NCBI RefSeq assembly: GCF_004193175.1
Contig: NZ_SAUH01000001.1
Coordinates: 1,157,501-1,221,500 of the forward strand
Source: Streptomyces sp. RFCAC02
GTDB taxonomy: Bacteria > Actinomycetota > Actinomycetes > Streptomycetales > Streptomycetaceae
DNA length: 64,000 nt
Direction of reading: 5' to 3'
Part shown: in pieces, positions 14,923-23,501 of the stretch
How the letters are laid out: every line of letters starts with the position of its first letter
Numbering within the stretch: the stretch's first letter is position 1
Position numbers and translations under genes: made by a program
Notes under the pieces: generated by a model
Seen by the model: only the letters and a program-made list of their open reading frames with translations
Told to the model about the DNA's origin: nothing
Database searches by the model: none

Positions 14923-16137
14923 TCAGCCGGTGCCCGCACCGCCGGCGGGCCAGCGCGCCGGATCGGGGGCGAAGCGCACGGCGAGCGCGCCCTCGTCCGT
15001 CAGGGCCGCGCCGGCGACCGTGCAGCGCCGCAGGGCGGCCGGGAGGGACAGGACGCGGCGGAACGGCCCGGTGGTGACGACGAGTTCGTCGCCGCGGCGG
15101 ACGAGCCCGGTCTCCTCCCGCAGCGCGCCGGGCACGGGCAGGTGCCAGACGAGCAGGCCGTCGGCGGCGAGCCTGTCCTCCAGCACCGGGGCGGGCGGCG
15201 GCGCGGGCGGGAACGGCGGGGGGACGGCGGCCGGTTCGCCGGGCCCCGGCTCGTCGTCCAGCAGGGGGACGCCGACGACCGGCACCGGCAGGCCGGCGGC
15301 GAGCGCTGCCGCCGCGGCGCGGCGCCGCGCGGCCCGGCCGCCCGGGGCTCCGGTGTCCTCGGGGGGCAGCCGGTTGGCGATCACCGCGTCGAGCGCGAGG
15401 CCGTGCAGGGCGAGCCCGGCGCGGGCCGTGTGCAGGAGGGCCAGGGAGCGCGGCGACGGGTCGGCGACCAGGCGTACGGCGGCGCCGGGACCCGTCACCA
15501 CCCGGGCCAGTGCGGCGAGCGCCGTGTCCCACCGGTCGGCGGCCTCGTACAGGCCCTGGGCGGGCATCGGGAGGCCGACGAGCTGCGCGAGGAACGGCCG
15601 CAGCGCGCGGGCCGTGCGGCGTTCCGGCGGGAGGAGGCGGCGCAGGTAGCGGCGCAACTGCTCGGGGAGGGCCAGCAGGCGGACGGCGTCGGCGGCGGGC
15701 GGCAGGTCCACGACGATCAGGTCGTGGCGGCCTGCGTCGTGCGCGGTGCGGACGGCGTGCAGGAGGGCCAGGTCGCGGGAGCCCGGCAGATCGGTCAGCT
15801 CGTCGTCGTCCAGGTCGGTGGCGCCGAGGGCGTCGAGGACGGGCCGGGCGTGCCGCTGCCCCGCGAGGACGGCGGTGCGGAACGCGGCGCCCGGGTCGAC
15901 GCGCGCGGCGTCGGGGCCGCCGCCGCGCGGGCCGGGGGGCGGCAGGGCCGGCCAGACGGGCGGTGCCGCGCCGAGCAGCCCGGTGAGCCGGCCCGCGGGC
16001 TCGGCCGACAGCAGCAGGACGGCCGCGCCGTCGCGCGCGGCGGCGAACGCCGTGGCGGCGGCGACCGTGCTGGTCCCGTCGCCGCCGGGGCCGGTCACGA
16101 ACAGGACGCGGGGGCCGCCGCCCTCGGCGTCCGTCAT
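14923..16137 (-). CDS. ArsA/GET3-like ATPase with altered P-loop
   Basis: The 404-residue protein follows the ArsA/anion-transporting ATPase layout: an N-terminal P-loop region, DLIVVDLPPAADAVRLLALP (switch-like Asp and helix), and a C-terminal small domain. The Walker A reads GPGGDGTST instead of GKGGVGKT, so both the signature and the catalytic lysines are missing. Either the chain is a non-hydrolysing pseudo-ATPase or it uses other residues. The C-terminal ~80 residues resemble the small alpha-crystallin-like domain of this family. Its ATG overlaps the upstream SRPBCC stop (ATGA), so the two are translationally coupled. A tail-anchor or arsenite role should not be assumed. Confidence 0.82.
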   Translation of the reverse strand: MTDAEGGGPRVLFVTGPGGDGTSTVAAATAFAAARDGAAVLLLSAEPAGRLTGLLGAAPPVWPALPPPGPRGGGPDAARVDPGAAFRTAVLAGQRHARPVLDALGATDLDDDELTDLPGSRDLALLHAVRTAHDAGRHDLIVVDLPPAADAVRLLALPEQLRRYLRRLLPPERRTARALRPFLAQLVGLPMPAQGLYEAADRWDTALAALARVVTGPGAAVRLVADPSPRSLALLHTARAGLALHGLALDAVIANRLPPEDTGAPGGRAARRRAAAAALAAGLPVPVVGVPLLDDEPGPGEPAAVPPPFPPAPPPAPVLEDRLAADGLLVWHLPVPGALREETGLVRRGDELVVTTGPFRRVLSLPAALRRCTVAGAALTDEGALAVRFAPDPARWPAGGAGTG

Positions 16138-16583
16138 GACGCGGGCAGGCTCTCCACGCGCCGCTTGAGCCCCTCCAGGGCGCGGTCGATGATGACCTTC
16201 TCGGCCTTGCGCTTGATGCTGCCGAGCATCGGGATCTTCACGTCCACGGTGAGCTGGTACGTGACCTCGGTGTGCTTGCCCCCGGCGACCGGCGCCAGGC
16301 GGTACGAGCCGTCCATGGCCCGCAGCATCTTGGACCTGACCAGCGTCCAGCTCACCTCGTCCGGGCCGTGCCAGGTGTAGGCGAGGGTGTGCTCGTCCTT
16401 GATGGCGCCGGCGTCCAGCAGGAGGCGGACCTGCTCGGCGCGGCCGCGGTCGTCGCTCGCCAGGACCTCGGCCTCCTTGACCTCGCCCGTCCAGTCGGGG
16501 TAGCGGCCGAAGTCGGCGATCACCGCCATCACTTCGGCCGGGGTGGCCTCGATGGTGGTGCTCGACCTGGTGTGTTCGGCCAT
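16134..16583 (-). CDS. SRPBCC (START-like) polyketide-cyclase/dehydrase family protein
   Basis: The 149-residue protein is a START-like lipid-binding fold. It opens with SSTTIEATPAEVMAVIADFGRYPDW, has a central sheet (VRLLLDAGAIKDEHTLAYTW) and ends in a long helix (IIDRALEGLKRRVESL) typical of the Bet v1-like cavity. Such proteins bind hydrophobic ligands; no aromatase or cyclase context is present here. It is the first gene of the run SRPBCC-ArsA-like-DUF5304-glkA and is coupled to the ArsA-like gene by an ATGA overlap. The ATG follows a purine-rich GAGCGAGG site. Confidence 0.87.
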   Translation of the reverse strand: MAEHTRSSTTIEATPAEVMAVIADFGRYPDWTGEVKEAEVLASDDRGRAEQVRLLLDAGAIKDEHTLAYTWHGPDEVSWTLVRSKMLRAMDGSYRLAPVAGGKHTEVTYQLTVDVKIPMLGSIKRKAEKVIIDRALEGLKRRVESLPAS

Positions 16584-17831
16584 CGCCCTCGCTCCTCGCA
16601 GCGTGTCCGTGCTCGTGTCGCCGTCTGCAGCGAAGGCTACCGCGCCCGGCCGACACCGGGTCTGCCGGGCGATCCGGGCGGGCACCGGTGCCGTCCGGCG
16701 GCGCGGCGTCCCGGTCGGCGCTGAGGCGGTACGGCGGTCCACCGCGCCGGTCCGGACCGGCGCGGAAGCCGCCGGGCGCACCACCCGGACGTGCCCCGCC
16801 GACCGGGTACCGCGGGGTCCCTGCCCCGGGCGGGCGCGATACCGGGCCGCCATCGAGCCCGCTGACACCGCACCAGTTCCCGTACGGGCGCCCCGCCACG
16901 GGTCGCCGCTGCCCGACGCCCGGCGAAGCGCCCGTGCCCGCCGTTCGGATCCCGCCGACCGGCGACGCGGGATCCCGGTTCCGGCGCACGGGGCCGGCCA
17001 GGTGCCGGAACCTGCGGACGCCCCGGCTCGCGGCGCGGTGCCCGGGGCCACGTGGCGCCGGTGCACGCGGGGCCGTCACCGCCCCGGGTCAGCGGCTCCG
17101 GCCGCTCGGCCGGGGAAGCCGGACCCACCCGTGAGCCGACCGCGTCGGCACAGAACGCGCCGGGCGGACCACCGGGGCCGCTCCCACCGGCCGGCCACGC
17201 GGCAGACCGCGCGAGGGCGACCCGGTGGAGCGGCCGAGCGGTACGACCCCGCCTCCGCCGGAGCGCCCGTGTCCCGCGCCGCGGCCCCGGCGGGCGGAGC
17301 CGGGCGCCCTCCAGGAGCCGACCGGACCGGCTCGCGGACCGCCGGGCGCCCGGCGCGGGTCGCACCCGTCACCCCGGTCATCGCGGACGCGATGCGGCCG
17401 CAGGGCGCCGGGCGGTGGCCGATCCCGGAGCCGCCGGCTCGCACGACCGGCGTCGCGCATGCCGGACCCCCCGGACCACCGGACGCCCCACCCGGACGGG
17501 ACCCGTCACCTGACGGCGCGACACCCTGCCCGCGCACACGCGACACGACCACGCGCGGGGCGATGAGGAACCCCCGGAGACGCGGCACCAGGTACGCGCA
17601 CGCGGCTCCACCACCCGCCGTCCGGGCGGCGTGCCCGACCACCCCTGCGAGGAGGTACCGGTTCCGGGGCGACGCGGTGAGACACCGAGGCCGGTGTCAC
17701 GGCCGGGCGGCGGGCCGGCCCGGCCCTGTCACGCCACGGGGGCGGGCGGCCGGGCCGCCATCGTCCGGAGGCCGGCCCGTCCGGCTAACGGGTGCCCGTG
17801 CCGGAGCCACGGCGCGGCGGCCCGGTCCGGC
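16584..17831. other. 1.25-kb GC-rich spacer without a recognisable gene
   Basis: No frame on either strand gives a protein with domains, hydrophobic segments or the third-position GC bias of the flanking genes. All translations are Arg/Pro/Gly/Ala-rich. The DNA is dense in CCGG and GCGC palindromic tetramers. The first ~60 bases must contain the promoter of the SRPBCC operon. The last bases hold hairpin-forming sequence overlapping the pimB stop (about 17819-17850). I found no transposase, integrase or phage remnant. Confidence 0.6.
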
Positions 17832-19001
17832 TCAGGAGCCGTCCGGGCCGTCCAGCAGGTCCCGCAGCCGTTCGGCGAGCAGGTCCCAGCGCCAGCGCTC
17901 CTCGACCCAGGCGCGCCCCCGTTCGCCCATGCGGCGCCGCAGCTCGGGGTCGGCGAGGAGCGCGATCAGACGGTCGGCCGTCTCGGCGGGGGCGGTCCGC
18001 TCGCCGCCGCGCACGACCCAGCCCGTCTCCCCGTCGAGGACGGCGTCGGGCGCGCCGCCCGAGTCCCCGGCGACGACGGGCAGTCCGCTGGCCGACGCCT
18101 CCAGGTAGACGATGCCGAGGCCCTCGACGTCCAGGCCGCCGTACCGGGTGCGGCAGGGCATGGCGAAGACGTCGCCCGCGCCGAAGTGCGCCGGCAGCCG
18201 CTCCCACGGCACCTCGCCGGTGAACACGACGGACCGCGCCACGCCCAGCCGGCCGGCCAGCTTCTCCAGGTCGGCGCGGTACGGGCCGCCGCCGACGACG
18301 AGCAGCACGGCGTCCGGCTCGGCGGCCAGGACGCGGGGCATCGCGCGGATCAGCGTGTCCTGGCCCTTGCGCGGCACCAGGCGGGAGACGCACACGACGA
18401 CGGGGCGGTCCGTCAGGCCGAGTTCGGCCCGCACGGCGGCACCGCCCGCGTCGGGGTGGAACGTCTTCTCGTCCACGCCCGGCGGGAGCTGGACCATCCG
18501 GGCGGCGGGTCCGGGGCCGACCGCGGGCGCGATGCGGGAGTGCGTGTACGCGCCGAGGTAGGTGAGGGTGTCCGTCGCCTCCCCGATGCGGCGCAGCAGG
18601 CGGCGCGGGCCGGGCAGTTGCGCCCAGCCCGCCTCGTGGCCGTGCGTCGTGGCGACGAGGCGGCTGGCGCCCGCCGAGCGCAGCGCCGGGGCCATCAGGC
18701 CGAGCGGCGCCGCGGCGCCGAACCACACGGCGGTGCAGCCGTGTTCCCGCAGCAGCGCGACGGCGCGCCGGGTCACGGCCGGGGTGGGCAGCAGCATCGT
18801 GGCGCGGTCCCGGACGACGCGGAACGGCTGCTCCGCGTCGAACGCCGCGGTGGCGGCGCGGCCCCCGGCGTCGCGCTTCCAGGTGGAGGCGTAGACGACG
18901 ACGCGGTCCGGGTCGAGACGGGTGGCCATGCTGTGCAGGAACGTCTGGATGCCGCCCGGCCGGGGCGGGAAGTCGTTGGTGACGATCAGCGTAGTGCGCA
19001 T
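17832..19001 (-). CDS. pimB: Phosphatidylinositol alpha-mannosyltransferase PimB'-like
   Basis: The 389-residue GT4 glycosyltransferase closely follows the mycobacterial PimB' (Rv2188c) pattern: VTNDFPPRPGGIQTFL (acceptor/GDP loop), VWFGAAAPLGLMAPALR, TTHGHEAGWAQLP, SRLVPRKGQDTLI, and the EX7E-like EGLGIVYLEASASGLPV nucleotide-sugar site. By family it adds the second mannose from GDP-mannose to phosphatidyl-myo-inositol mannoside on the cytoplasmic membrane face. The ATG of MRTTLIVTND is chosen over an upstream in-frame start. TATCGT lies 8 nt upstream with no Shine-Dalgarno, suggesting a leaderless mRNA. Downstream is a long empty spacer. Confidence 0.88.
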   Translation of the reverse strand: MRTTLIVTNDFPPRPGGIQTFLHSMATRLDPDRVVVYASTWKRDAGGRAATAAFDAEQPFRVVRDRATMLLPTPAVTRRAVALLREHGCTAVWFGAAAPLGLMAPALRSAGASRLVATTHGHEAGWAQLPGPRRLLRRIGEATDTLTYLGAYTHSRIAPAVGPGPAARMVQLPPGVDEKTFHPDAGGAAVRAELGLTDRPVVVCVSRLVPRKGQDTLIRAMPRVLAAEPDAVLLVVGGGPYRADLEKLAGRLGVARSVVFTGEVPWERLPAHFGAGDVFAMPCRTRYGGLDVEGLGIVYLEASASGLPVVAGDSGGAPDAVLDGETGWVVRGGERTAPAETADRLIALLADPELRRRMGERGRAWVEERWRWDLLAERLRDLLDGPDGS

Positions 19002-19038
19002 CGGGTGTGACGATACCGAGCCGCCGGGGGGCGACGGC

Positions 19039-20106
19039 TCACGGGCGGACGACACCGGTCACCGGCATCATGCCGACCGGGTCCCGCCGGACGGACTCGC
19101 CGGGGTAGGGCGCGTGGACGACCTCCCCGCCGCCGACGTACAGCGCGACGTGGCTCGCGTCGTCGCGGTAGACGACGATGTCGCCCGGCCGGGCGGCGGA
19201 CAGCGGGACGCGCGTGCCCGCGCCGGCCTGCGCCTGCGACGTGCGGGGCAGCGCGACGCCGGCGCGGCCCCAGGCCCACTGGACGAGCCCGGAGCAGTCG
19301 AACGACGAGGGGCCGGTCGCGCCCCACACGTACGGGCTGCCGATGGCGGAGAGCGCGGCGGCCACGGCGTCCGCCGCGCGTCCGGACGCGGCGGTCGGCG
19401 CGGCCGGGGCCGCGGGGGCCGGCTCGCGGGCGGCGCGCGCGGCGCGGCGTTCGGCGCGCTCGCGGCGGTCCGCCTCGTGGGCGGCGCGCTCCTCGGCGGT
19501 GAGGCGGTCGAGTTCGGCCCGCGCGTCGGCGAGACGGCGCTGCACGCGGTCCTTGCGGCGTTCGAGTTCGGCCTTCTCGGCGGCGAGTTCGGCGAGCCGG
19601 TCGTCGGCCTCCGCGCGGACGCGCTGCAGGGTCCGCTGGGCGGCCAGCAGGTCGCGCAGTTCGCCGGAGCGGCGGTCACTGGCCCGCTCGAACGCCATGA
19701 CGCGGTCGAGGTAGGTGTCGGGGCTGTCGGACAGCATCAGCGCGATCGTCGGGTCGATGCTGCCGAAGCGGTAGTGGGCCGCCGCGGCGGAACCGAGGTC
19801 GGCGCGCAGGTCGTTGACGGCCTGCTGGCCGCGGGCGACGCGGTCGCGGGTGCGTTCCAGGTCGGCCTCCAGGTCGGCGACGCGCTCCGCGGTGCCGTTG
19901 TACGCCTCGACGGCGCGTTCGGCGTCGGCGAGCAGCCGGTCCACGGCGCGGGCCGCCGCCGCGCTGTCGGGCGGCGGGGCCGCGGGGAGGGCCTGCACGG
20001 GCGCGGCCGTCAGGGCGGCCGCCGCGGTGGCGGACACCACGGAGACCACGGAGACACGTGCCGCGCGCCTGCCACGGGCGTGCTGATGACGTCGGTGGGT
20101 GACCAC
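19039..20106 (-). CDS. Secreted NlpC/P60 peptidoglycan hydrolase with coiled coil
   Basis: The 355-residue protein has a signal peptide (basic HRRHQHARGRRAAR, then an Ala/Val-rich core ending near PVQALPA) and a coiled-coil region (about 50-230) like those of RipA/CwlO. The NlpC/P60 domain follows at the C-terminus. Its catalytic Cys is in SSFDCSGLVQW, with His in DASHVALYVG and VVHAPYPG. Such enzymes cut between D-Glu and the diamino acid of the stem peptide; the coiled coil usually restrains activity until bound by an activator. The GTG at MVTHRRHQ is chosen because it gives a proper signal peptide. It is a paralogue of the next gene upstream, about 210 bp away. Confidence 0.9.
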   Translation of the reverse strand: MVTHRRHQHARGRRAARVSVVSVVSATAAAALTAAPVQALPAAPPPDSAAAARAVDRLLADAERAVEAYNGTAERVADLEADLERTRDRVARGQQAVNDLRADLGSAAAAHYRFGSIDPTIALMLSDSPDTYLDRVMAFERASDRRSGELRDLLAAQRTLQRVRAEADDRLAELAAEKAELERRKDRVQRRLADARAELDRLTAEERAAHEADRRERAERRAARAAREPAPAAPAAPTAASGRAADAVAAALSAIGSPYVWGATGPSSFDCSGLVQWAWGRAGVALPRTSQAQAGAGTRVPLSAARPGDIVVYRDDASHVALYVGGGEVVHAPYPGESVRRDPVGMMPVTGVVRP

Positions 20107-20318
20107 TGCTGGCCGCGCTCCCTTCGGTGGGGACCAAAGCGGAGCAGAATGTAGCCGCGTCACCACGGCAAGTGACGAAACCGCGACACAGCGTCACGGC
20201 CGCCCGGGGAGACGCAACCGCAGGTCACGCGGGGGGCGCAGGGGGGCGCGCGCCCACGCTCCAATCACCTGTCCGGCCGAGCCGGAACGTGGCGCGGGCG
20301 GCGCCTCACGGCCCCGGG

Positions 20319-21374
20319 TCAGCCGACGTGCACGCCGAACTGGAACGGCATCGCGTTGATGGAGAGGTACTCGACGTTGTAGCCGGTGCGCGGCGCGTGG
20401 AGGATCTGCCCGTTGCCCGCGTACAGGCCGACGTGGTGCAGGTCGCCGTAGAAGAACACCAGGTCGCCGGGGACGAGTTCGCTCTGGCTGAGGTGCGGGC
20501 CGATCTGCGCCTGGGCCTGCGAGGTCCGCGGCAGGGACACGTTGGCCTGGGCGTAGGCCCAGCTCGTGAGCCCGGAGCAGTCGAATGACGACGGGCCGGC
20601 GGCGCCGTACACGTACGGCGAGCCCAGCTTGGTCGCGGCGGCGCTCAGCGCGGCCCCCGCGTAGCCCGAGCCCTCGACGTCCACGGTGACGTCCGAGCGG
20701 CCGGAGTCGCGCGAGACCTGGTCCAGCGCTTCCTGCTGCTGCTGCAGCCGCTCCTGCTCCAACTGCTGCTGCTGTTCCTCGGTGAGGGTGTTCAGCAGTT
20801 CCTGGGCCTCGCGCTGCCGGTCCTGGATGTCCTCCTGCTGGTCCTCCAGCTCGGAGCGCAGGTCCTCCAGTTCGGCGAGCGCGTCGGCGGCCTCGTCGCG
20901 CTGCTGGTCGAGGAGGCGCTGCTTCGTCTCGATGGTCTGCAGCGTCTCGGCCTGCCGGCCGCTGACCTGGTCGAGGGTGGACGCCTGGCTGAGGTAGGCG
21001 TCGGGGTCGGAGGCGAGGAACAGCTGTACGGACGGGTCGAGGCCGCCGTTGCGGTACTGCGCTGCCGCCACCGAACCGAGGCTGGAGCGCAGCTCGTTCA
21101 GCTCCTCCTGGGTGCGGGCCGCGGAGTCCTGCAGGTCCTCGACCTGGGCCTCGAGTTCGTCGGCCCGCTCCTTGACGCCGTTGTACTCCTCAGTGATGAC
21201 CTCCGCCTCATCGTGGAGCGCGTCGACGTCCGCCTGCACGTCCTCGATGGACGGCTGCGGATCGGCCTGCGCGGAGGTGGCGGTGATGCCGACGGTGACG
21301 GCGGCGCCGGCGGCGGCGCCGAAGATGGTCATGCGTGCGCGGCTCGGCTGCTTGGGACGACGGTGGGACGCCAC
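20319..21374 (-). CDS. Secreted NlpC/P60 peptidoglycan hydrolase with coiled coil
   Basis: The 351-residue paralogue of the neighbouring hydrolase has a signal peptide (SHRRPKQPSRARM, hydrophobic core, cleavage near SAQADPQ). A Glu/Gln-rich coiled coil (about 45-220) and a linker follow. The C-terminal NlpC/P60 domain has Cys in SSFDCSGLTSW, His in LHHVGLYAG and LHAPRTG. The GTG start has a GAAGGAG ribosome site ~9 nt upstream. The ~170-nt transcribed leader resembles a ydaO-type c-di-AMP riboswitch, a control known for Streptomyces cell-wall lytic enzymes. The role is likely wall remodelling during growth, sporulation or germination. Confidence 0.92.
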   Translation of the reverse strand: MASHRRPKQPSRARMTIFGAAAGAAVTVGITATSAQADPQPSIEDVQADVDALHDEAEVITEEYNGVKERADELEAQVEDLQDSAARTQEELNELRSSLGSVAAAQYRNGGLDPSVQLFLASDPDAYLSQASTLDQVSGRQAETLQTIETKQRLLDQQRDEAADALAELEDLRSELEDQQEDIQDRQREAQELLNTLTEEQQQQLEQERLQQQQEALDQVSRDSGRSDVTVDVEGSGYAGAALSAAATKLGSPYVYGAAGPSSFDCSGLTSWAYAQANVSLPRTSQAQAQIGPHLSQSELVPGDLVFFYGDLHHVGLYAGNGQILHAPRTGYNVEYLSINAMPFQFGVHVG

Positions 21375-21385
21375 TGGGGCGGTCT

Positions 21386-21520
21386 CCTTCTTCCTCAGCC
21401 GCCTGCCGGGTCGGTGGAACGTGCGACCCCGGCCCACGGCACGAGCCGCGGATTCGGCGGTCCTTCACGGTCACCCCGGGTGGGGTGATCAACCGCGCGA
21501 AGGTTCGACGCCTGACCCTA
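21386..21520 (-). promoter_or_regulatory. Candidate ydaO-type c-di-AMP riboswitch in hydrolase leader
   Basis: The long structured leader has a G-rich hairpin (CACCCCACCCGGGGTG, read on the minus strand) and then GACCGCCGAATCCG. It ends in CCGACCCGGCAGGCGGCTGAGGAA shortly before the ribosome site (two short quotes of one tail: CCGACCCGGC then AGGCGGCTGAGG). These words resemble, from memory, the conserved parts of ydaO/yuaA elements in Streptomyces. A GGGTC/GACCC pair could close the outer stem. I could not fold it or run a covariance model. Confidence 0.5.
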
Positions 21521-21558
21521 GCGACAGGACTTTCGCAGGTTCAAATCCCGGCGCTGTT

Positions 21559-21564
21559 ATTTTA
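21559..21564 (-). promoter_or_regulatory. -10 element of the NlpC/P60 leader transcript
   Basis: TAAAAT sits in an AT-rich patch on the minus strand about 185 nt upstream of the hydrolase start, just ahead of the structured leader. It is the best -10 candidate in this gap. Confidence 0.45.
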
Positions 21565-21714
21565 CTTACCACCGACGCGCCGCAGCCGTGTCCCCACACA
21601 GCGTCGCGCCCGCACCGCGCGAAACCGCCACCGGAGCCCGCGAACCACGCCGCTCCACCGAAACCGGACGACTCCCCCGGCACCGGGCAACCGGTACCGG
21701 CCGCCCGTACCGGA

Positions 21715-23103
21715 TCAGGTCCGGGCAAGCCGCCGCAGCAGCAGCGTGGACGCGACGGGACGCGCGCCCGACCTGGCCACGCCGTCCGCGACCTCGCGGT
21801 CCGACGAGACGACGACCACCGGACGGCCGGGCGGCTCCGCGCGCACCAGACGCCGGATCAGCTCGTCGGCCGTCTCCCCCGGCCTGCTGAACAGCACCCG
21901 CACCCCGCGCGGCGGCGTCAGCAGCACCGGGGCGGCCAGCTCGGCGCCGTCGAAGACACACGTCATCTCCGCTCCGGTCTGCGCCGCGAGCACGGCGAGG
22001 CCGCCCATCAGCCGCAGCCGCTGCTTCTCCAGCGGCAGCGCCGGATAACCGGTCTTGGTGACGTTGTAGCCGTCGACGACGAGGTGCGCCTGCGGCAGCG
22101 CGAGCAGTTGGTCCAAAAGCGCCGGGTCGTCCCCCGCGAGCGCCCGGTGCGCGATGTCCTGCGGCCCCGCGTCCCCCGGCTCCACGGCGTCCACGGTCTG
22201 CGCCGGCTTCAGGCGCACCGGCGGGAGGGCCAGTTCGCGCCGCAGCCCCTGGGTGGCGTCGAGGACCGTGTCGAGCAGCAGCCGCAGCCGCATGTCCTCG
22301 ATACCGCGCTCCTCGCGGACCGCCCTGCGGCTCGACTCCAGCGCCGACTCGACCTCGGCGAGCCGCCCCCGCAGCCGCCGCGCCTCGCTCTCCGCCGCGG
22401 TACGGCCGGCCGCCGCCTCGGCGCGGACCTCGTCGAGCTCGGCACGCAGCTTCCGCAGCGCCGCCTCGCCGCGCCGTACGTCGCTCTGCGCGGCGCGCAG
22501 CTTGCGGTGGACGGCGTCGGCCTCCTTCCGCGCGGCCTCCGCCTCGGCCCGCAGCCGCTCGGCGTCCGCGCGGGCGGCGGACCTCGCGTGCGCCAGCTCG
22601 TCGCGGAGCCTGGCGAGTTCGCGTTCCCGCTCCTGGCCAGCCCGCTCCTCCTGGGCGCGCTGCGCCTCCTCGCCCGCCGCCGCCACGAGCTTGGCCCAGC
22701 CGGCCGGGCGGAGCAGGAACGCGGCGGCGGCCACCTCGACGGGGTCGGCGGCCGGCGGCGGCGTCCCGCTCTCCACGGCCTCGGCCAGCTCGGACGCCGT
22801 GTGCCGCAGCACGTCGGCGACCCGCGCGCGGAAGTCCGCGTCGCGCTCCAGGGCCGCGGCCATCGCGCTGCCGCCGAACTTCATCCGCCGGGCCGGCGTG
22901 AACCGCGCGTACTGCCGCAGTGACAGAGGGAGTTCGCCCATGCGCAGGCCCCCGAACGCGTCACCGGCCAGGGCGATGACCCGGTGCCGGACGCGTTCGG
23001 GCAGGGGGCGGTCGAGGGTCTCGGCCGGTCCGGCGTCGTGCTCCGCCGCCACCGGTCGTCCCGTCCCCTCCTCACCCTCAGTGGGTTCCGTCACCGCGCA
23101 CAC
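21715..23103 (-). CDS. NYN-domain (PIN-like) putative ribonuclease with coiled coil
   Basis: The 462-residue protein has an N-terminal helical region (LPERVRHRVIALAGDAFGGL), a long Arg/Glu/Ala coiled coil (about 145-280), and a C-terminal NYN domain. The acidic NYN residues are visible in HLVVDGYNVTKTGYP, TCVFDGAEL and VVSSDREVADGV, the PIN-like metal site expected of an endoribonuclease. Length and layout match a widespread actinobacterial RNA-binding NYN family. The start may be the GTG at 23103 or the GTG three codons in (MTEPTEGE); no ribosome site decides. The RNA target is unknown. A divergent AsnC-type gene lies ~115 bp away. Confidence 0.88.
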   Translation of the reverse strand: MCAVTEPTEGEEGTGRPVAAEHDAGPAETLDRPLPERVRHRVIALAGDAFGGLRMGELPLSLRQYARFTPARRMKFGGSAMAAALERDADFRARVADVLRHTASELAEAVESGTPPPAADPVEVAAAAFLLRPAGWAKLVAAAGEEAQRAQEERAGQERERELARLRDELAHARSAARADAERLRAEAEAARKEADAVHRKLRAAQSDVRRGEAALRKLRAELDEVRAEAAAGRTAAESEARRLRGRLAEVESALESSRRAVREERGIEDMRLRLLLDTVLDATQGLRRELALPPVRLKPAQTVDAVEPGDAGPQDIAHRALAGDDPALLDQLLALPQAHLVVDGYNVTKTGYPALPLEKQRLRLMGGLAVLAAQTGAEMTCVFDGAELAAPVLLTPPRGVRVLFSRPGETADELIRRLVRAEPPGRPVVVVSSDREVADGVARSGARPVASTLLLRRLART

Positions 23104-23219
23104 CGTCCGTCAGCCTGTCCGTGTTCCCCGTTCACCCTACGGCCTGGTAGCGGCCGCGTCTGCCGCGGCGGGCTAAGGTGAGGTCTGCGCACCCAGACCA
23201 CAGGACGAAGGGACCAGCC

Positions 23220-23501
23220 GTGATCACCTCGATCGTGCTGATCAAGACCGCCGTGGACCGCGTCCCCGAGGTCGCCGAGCGCATCGCGGGCCTGGACGCC
23301 GTCAGCGAGGTCTACTCCGTCACCGGCCCGCACGACCTGATCGCCATGGTCCGGGTCCGCGACCACGAGCAGCTCGCCGAGGTCATCCCCGGCCGCATCA
23401 GCAAGATCCCCGGCGTCGAGTCGACGGAGACGCACATCGCGTTCCGCACCTACTCGCAGCACGACCTCGAAGCCGCGTTCTCGATCGGCCTCGACTCCTA
23501 G
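23220..23501 (+). CDS. Lrp/AsnC ligand-binding (RAM) domain protein
   Basis: The 93-residue protein is only the RAM effector-binding domain of Lrp/AsnC regulators (ITSIVLIKTAVDRVPEVAE, VYSVTGPHDLIAMVRV, IPGVESTETHIAFRTYS). The DNA-binding helix-turn-helix is absent. Standalone RAM proteins assemble as dimers or octamers, bind amino acids and may modulate full-length Lrp proteins. The GTG start has a GAAGGGA ribosome site. Its TAG stop codon coincides with the left tip of a MITE-like palindrome (23498-23664). Proximity to trpD suggests amino-acid metabolism but does not show it. Confidence 0.9.
   Translation: MITSIVLIKTAVDRVPEVAERIAGLDAVSEVYSVTGPHDLIAMVRVRDHEQLAEVIPGRISKIPGVESTETHIAFRTYSQHDLEAAFSIGLDS

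Noticed and set aside
21534..21552. tRNA T-arm-like word (CGCAGGTTCAAATCC), as in a tRNA-Pro 3' end
   Set aside because: The stem is mispaired after the first two pairs, and no anticodon or acceptor arms surround it. It could be a tRNA-derived attachment remnant but is more likely chance beside the riboswitch.
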